NCBI GenBank assembly: GCA_019105125.1
Contig: JAHRWO010000113.1
Location: 1 to 7,445, forward strand
Direction of reading: 5' to 3'
Length of the DNA: 7,445 nucleotides
From: Flavobacterium sp.
GTDB taxonomy: Bacteria; Bacteroidota; Bacteroidia; Flavobacteriales; Flavobacteriaceae
Below are positions 7,215 through 7,445 of the stretch, one piece after another. Within the stretch, counting starts at the first letter, position 1, and each line of letters opens with the position of its first letter. Below the pieces are notes generated by a model. The model saw nothing but the letters and a program-made list of their open reading frames with translations, was not told the DNA's origin and searched no databases. Made by a program: the position numbers and the translations under genes.

Positions 7215-7445
7215 ATGCAATCATTTATTGGTACAGGTGTTGCTTTAGTTACGCCATTTAAAAAAGATTTTTCGGTTGATGTAGAAGCTTTAACGCGAAT
7301 TGTAAATCATGTAATTGAAGGAGGAGTAGAGTATTTGGTAGTTTTAGGAACAACAGCAGAATCGGCAACGTTATCACAAGAGGAAAAAGAATTGGTTATT
7401 GATACGATAATTAAAGCAAATGCAGGAAGATTGCCTTTGGTTTTA
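7215..7445 (+). CDS. dapA: 4-hydroxy-tetrahydrodipicolinate synthase, N-terminal part (runs off window)
   Basis: The first 77 residues of DapA, which condenses pyruvate with aspartate semialdehyde in the first committed step of the diaminopimelate/lysine pathway, feeding peptidoglycan and protein synthesis in the cytoplasm. It begins [15 protein letters not shown], where the 'G..VALVTPF' strand opens the TIM barrel. The substrate-binding threonine pair T46/T47 lies in VVLGTTAES, equivalent to GTTGES in E. coli, with Ala in place of Gly. The Schiff-base lysine and the catalytic tyrosine lie beyond the window end, so their presence cannot be checked. The ATG at 7215 follows the previous stop by 3 nt (taa-gaa-ATG). 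The frame stays open to the last base. Other members of the family (N-acetylneuraminate lyase) are less likely given the VALVTPF and GTTAES match. Confidence 0.94.
   Translation, partial: MQSFIGTGVALVTPFKKDFSVDVEALTRIVNHVIEGGVEYLVVLGTTAESATLSQEEKELVIDTIIKANAGRLPLVL

Overview
The window looks like chromosomal DNA from a member of the Flavobacteriia (Bacteroidota), probably Flavobacterium or a close relative. The DNA is AT-rich. Candidate promoters fit the Bacteroidota pattern TTG-N19/20-TAnnTTTG, and Shine-Dalgarno sequences are mostly absent. The proteins have the flavobacterial versions of PriA, S6, S18, L9, LigA and DapA, plus two small lineage-restricted proteins (DUF6495-like and DUF6913-like). 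I see no insertion sequence, prophage, CRISPR array, tRNA or rRNA. This is mostly a housekeeping region.

Layout. (1) 1-372: the 3' end of priA (replication restart helicase), plus strand. It converges on (2) an orphan LytTR response regulator on the minus strand, and the two stop codons overlap in one TTAA. (3) A divergent 149-bp intergenic region carries a strong candidate promoter for the ribosomal-protein operon rpsF-rpsR-rplI (1214-2361), which ends in a clear intrinsic terminator. The 63-nt rpsR-rplI spacer can fold into an RNA structure whose closing stem abuts the rplI start codon. (4) 2422-4887: a small DUF6495-like gene and, 3 nt later, full-length ligA. (5) A long hairpin with A- and T-tracts on either side serves as a bidirectional terminator between ligA and the convergent minus-strand pair. 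(6) 4935-6647: two minus-strand genes that together make up a UshA-type 5'-nucleotidase split into two proteins. The substrate-binding C-terminal domain is a lipoprotein and is transcribed first. The metallophosphatase domain follows with a twin-arginine signal. (7) 6693-7445: a divergent operon of a DUF6913-like gene and the 5' part of dapA (lysine/diaminopimelate pathway), which runs off the window.

Themes. Replication and repair (priA, ligA), translation (rpsF, rpsR, rplI) and lysine/cell-wall precursor synthesis (dapA) sit beside an envelope nucleotidase system. The points most worth a second look are the rpsR-rplI spacer RNA, the two-protein 5'-nucleotidase with different export routes and a hairpin centred on the intercistronic stop codon, and the two uncharacterised proteins. 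Nothing here is clearly a new defence or mobile system.
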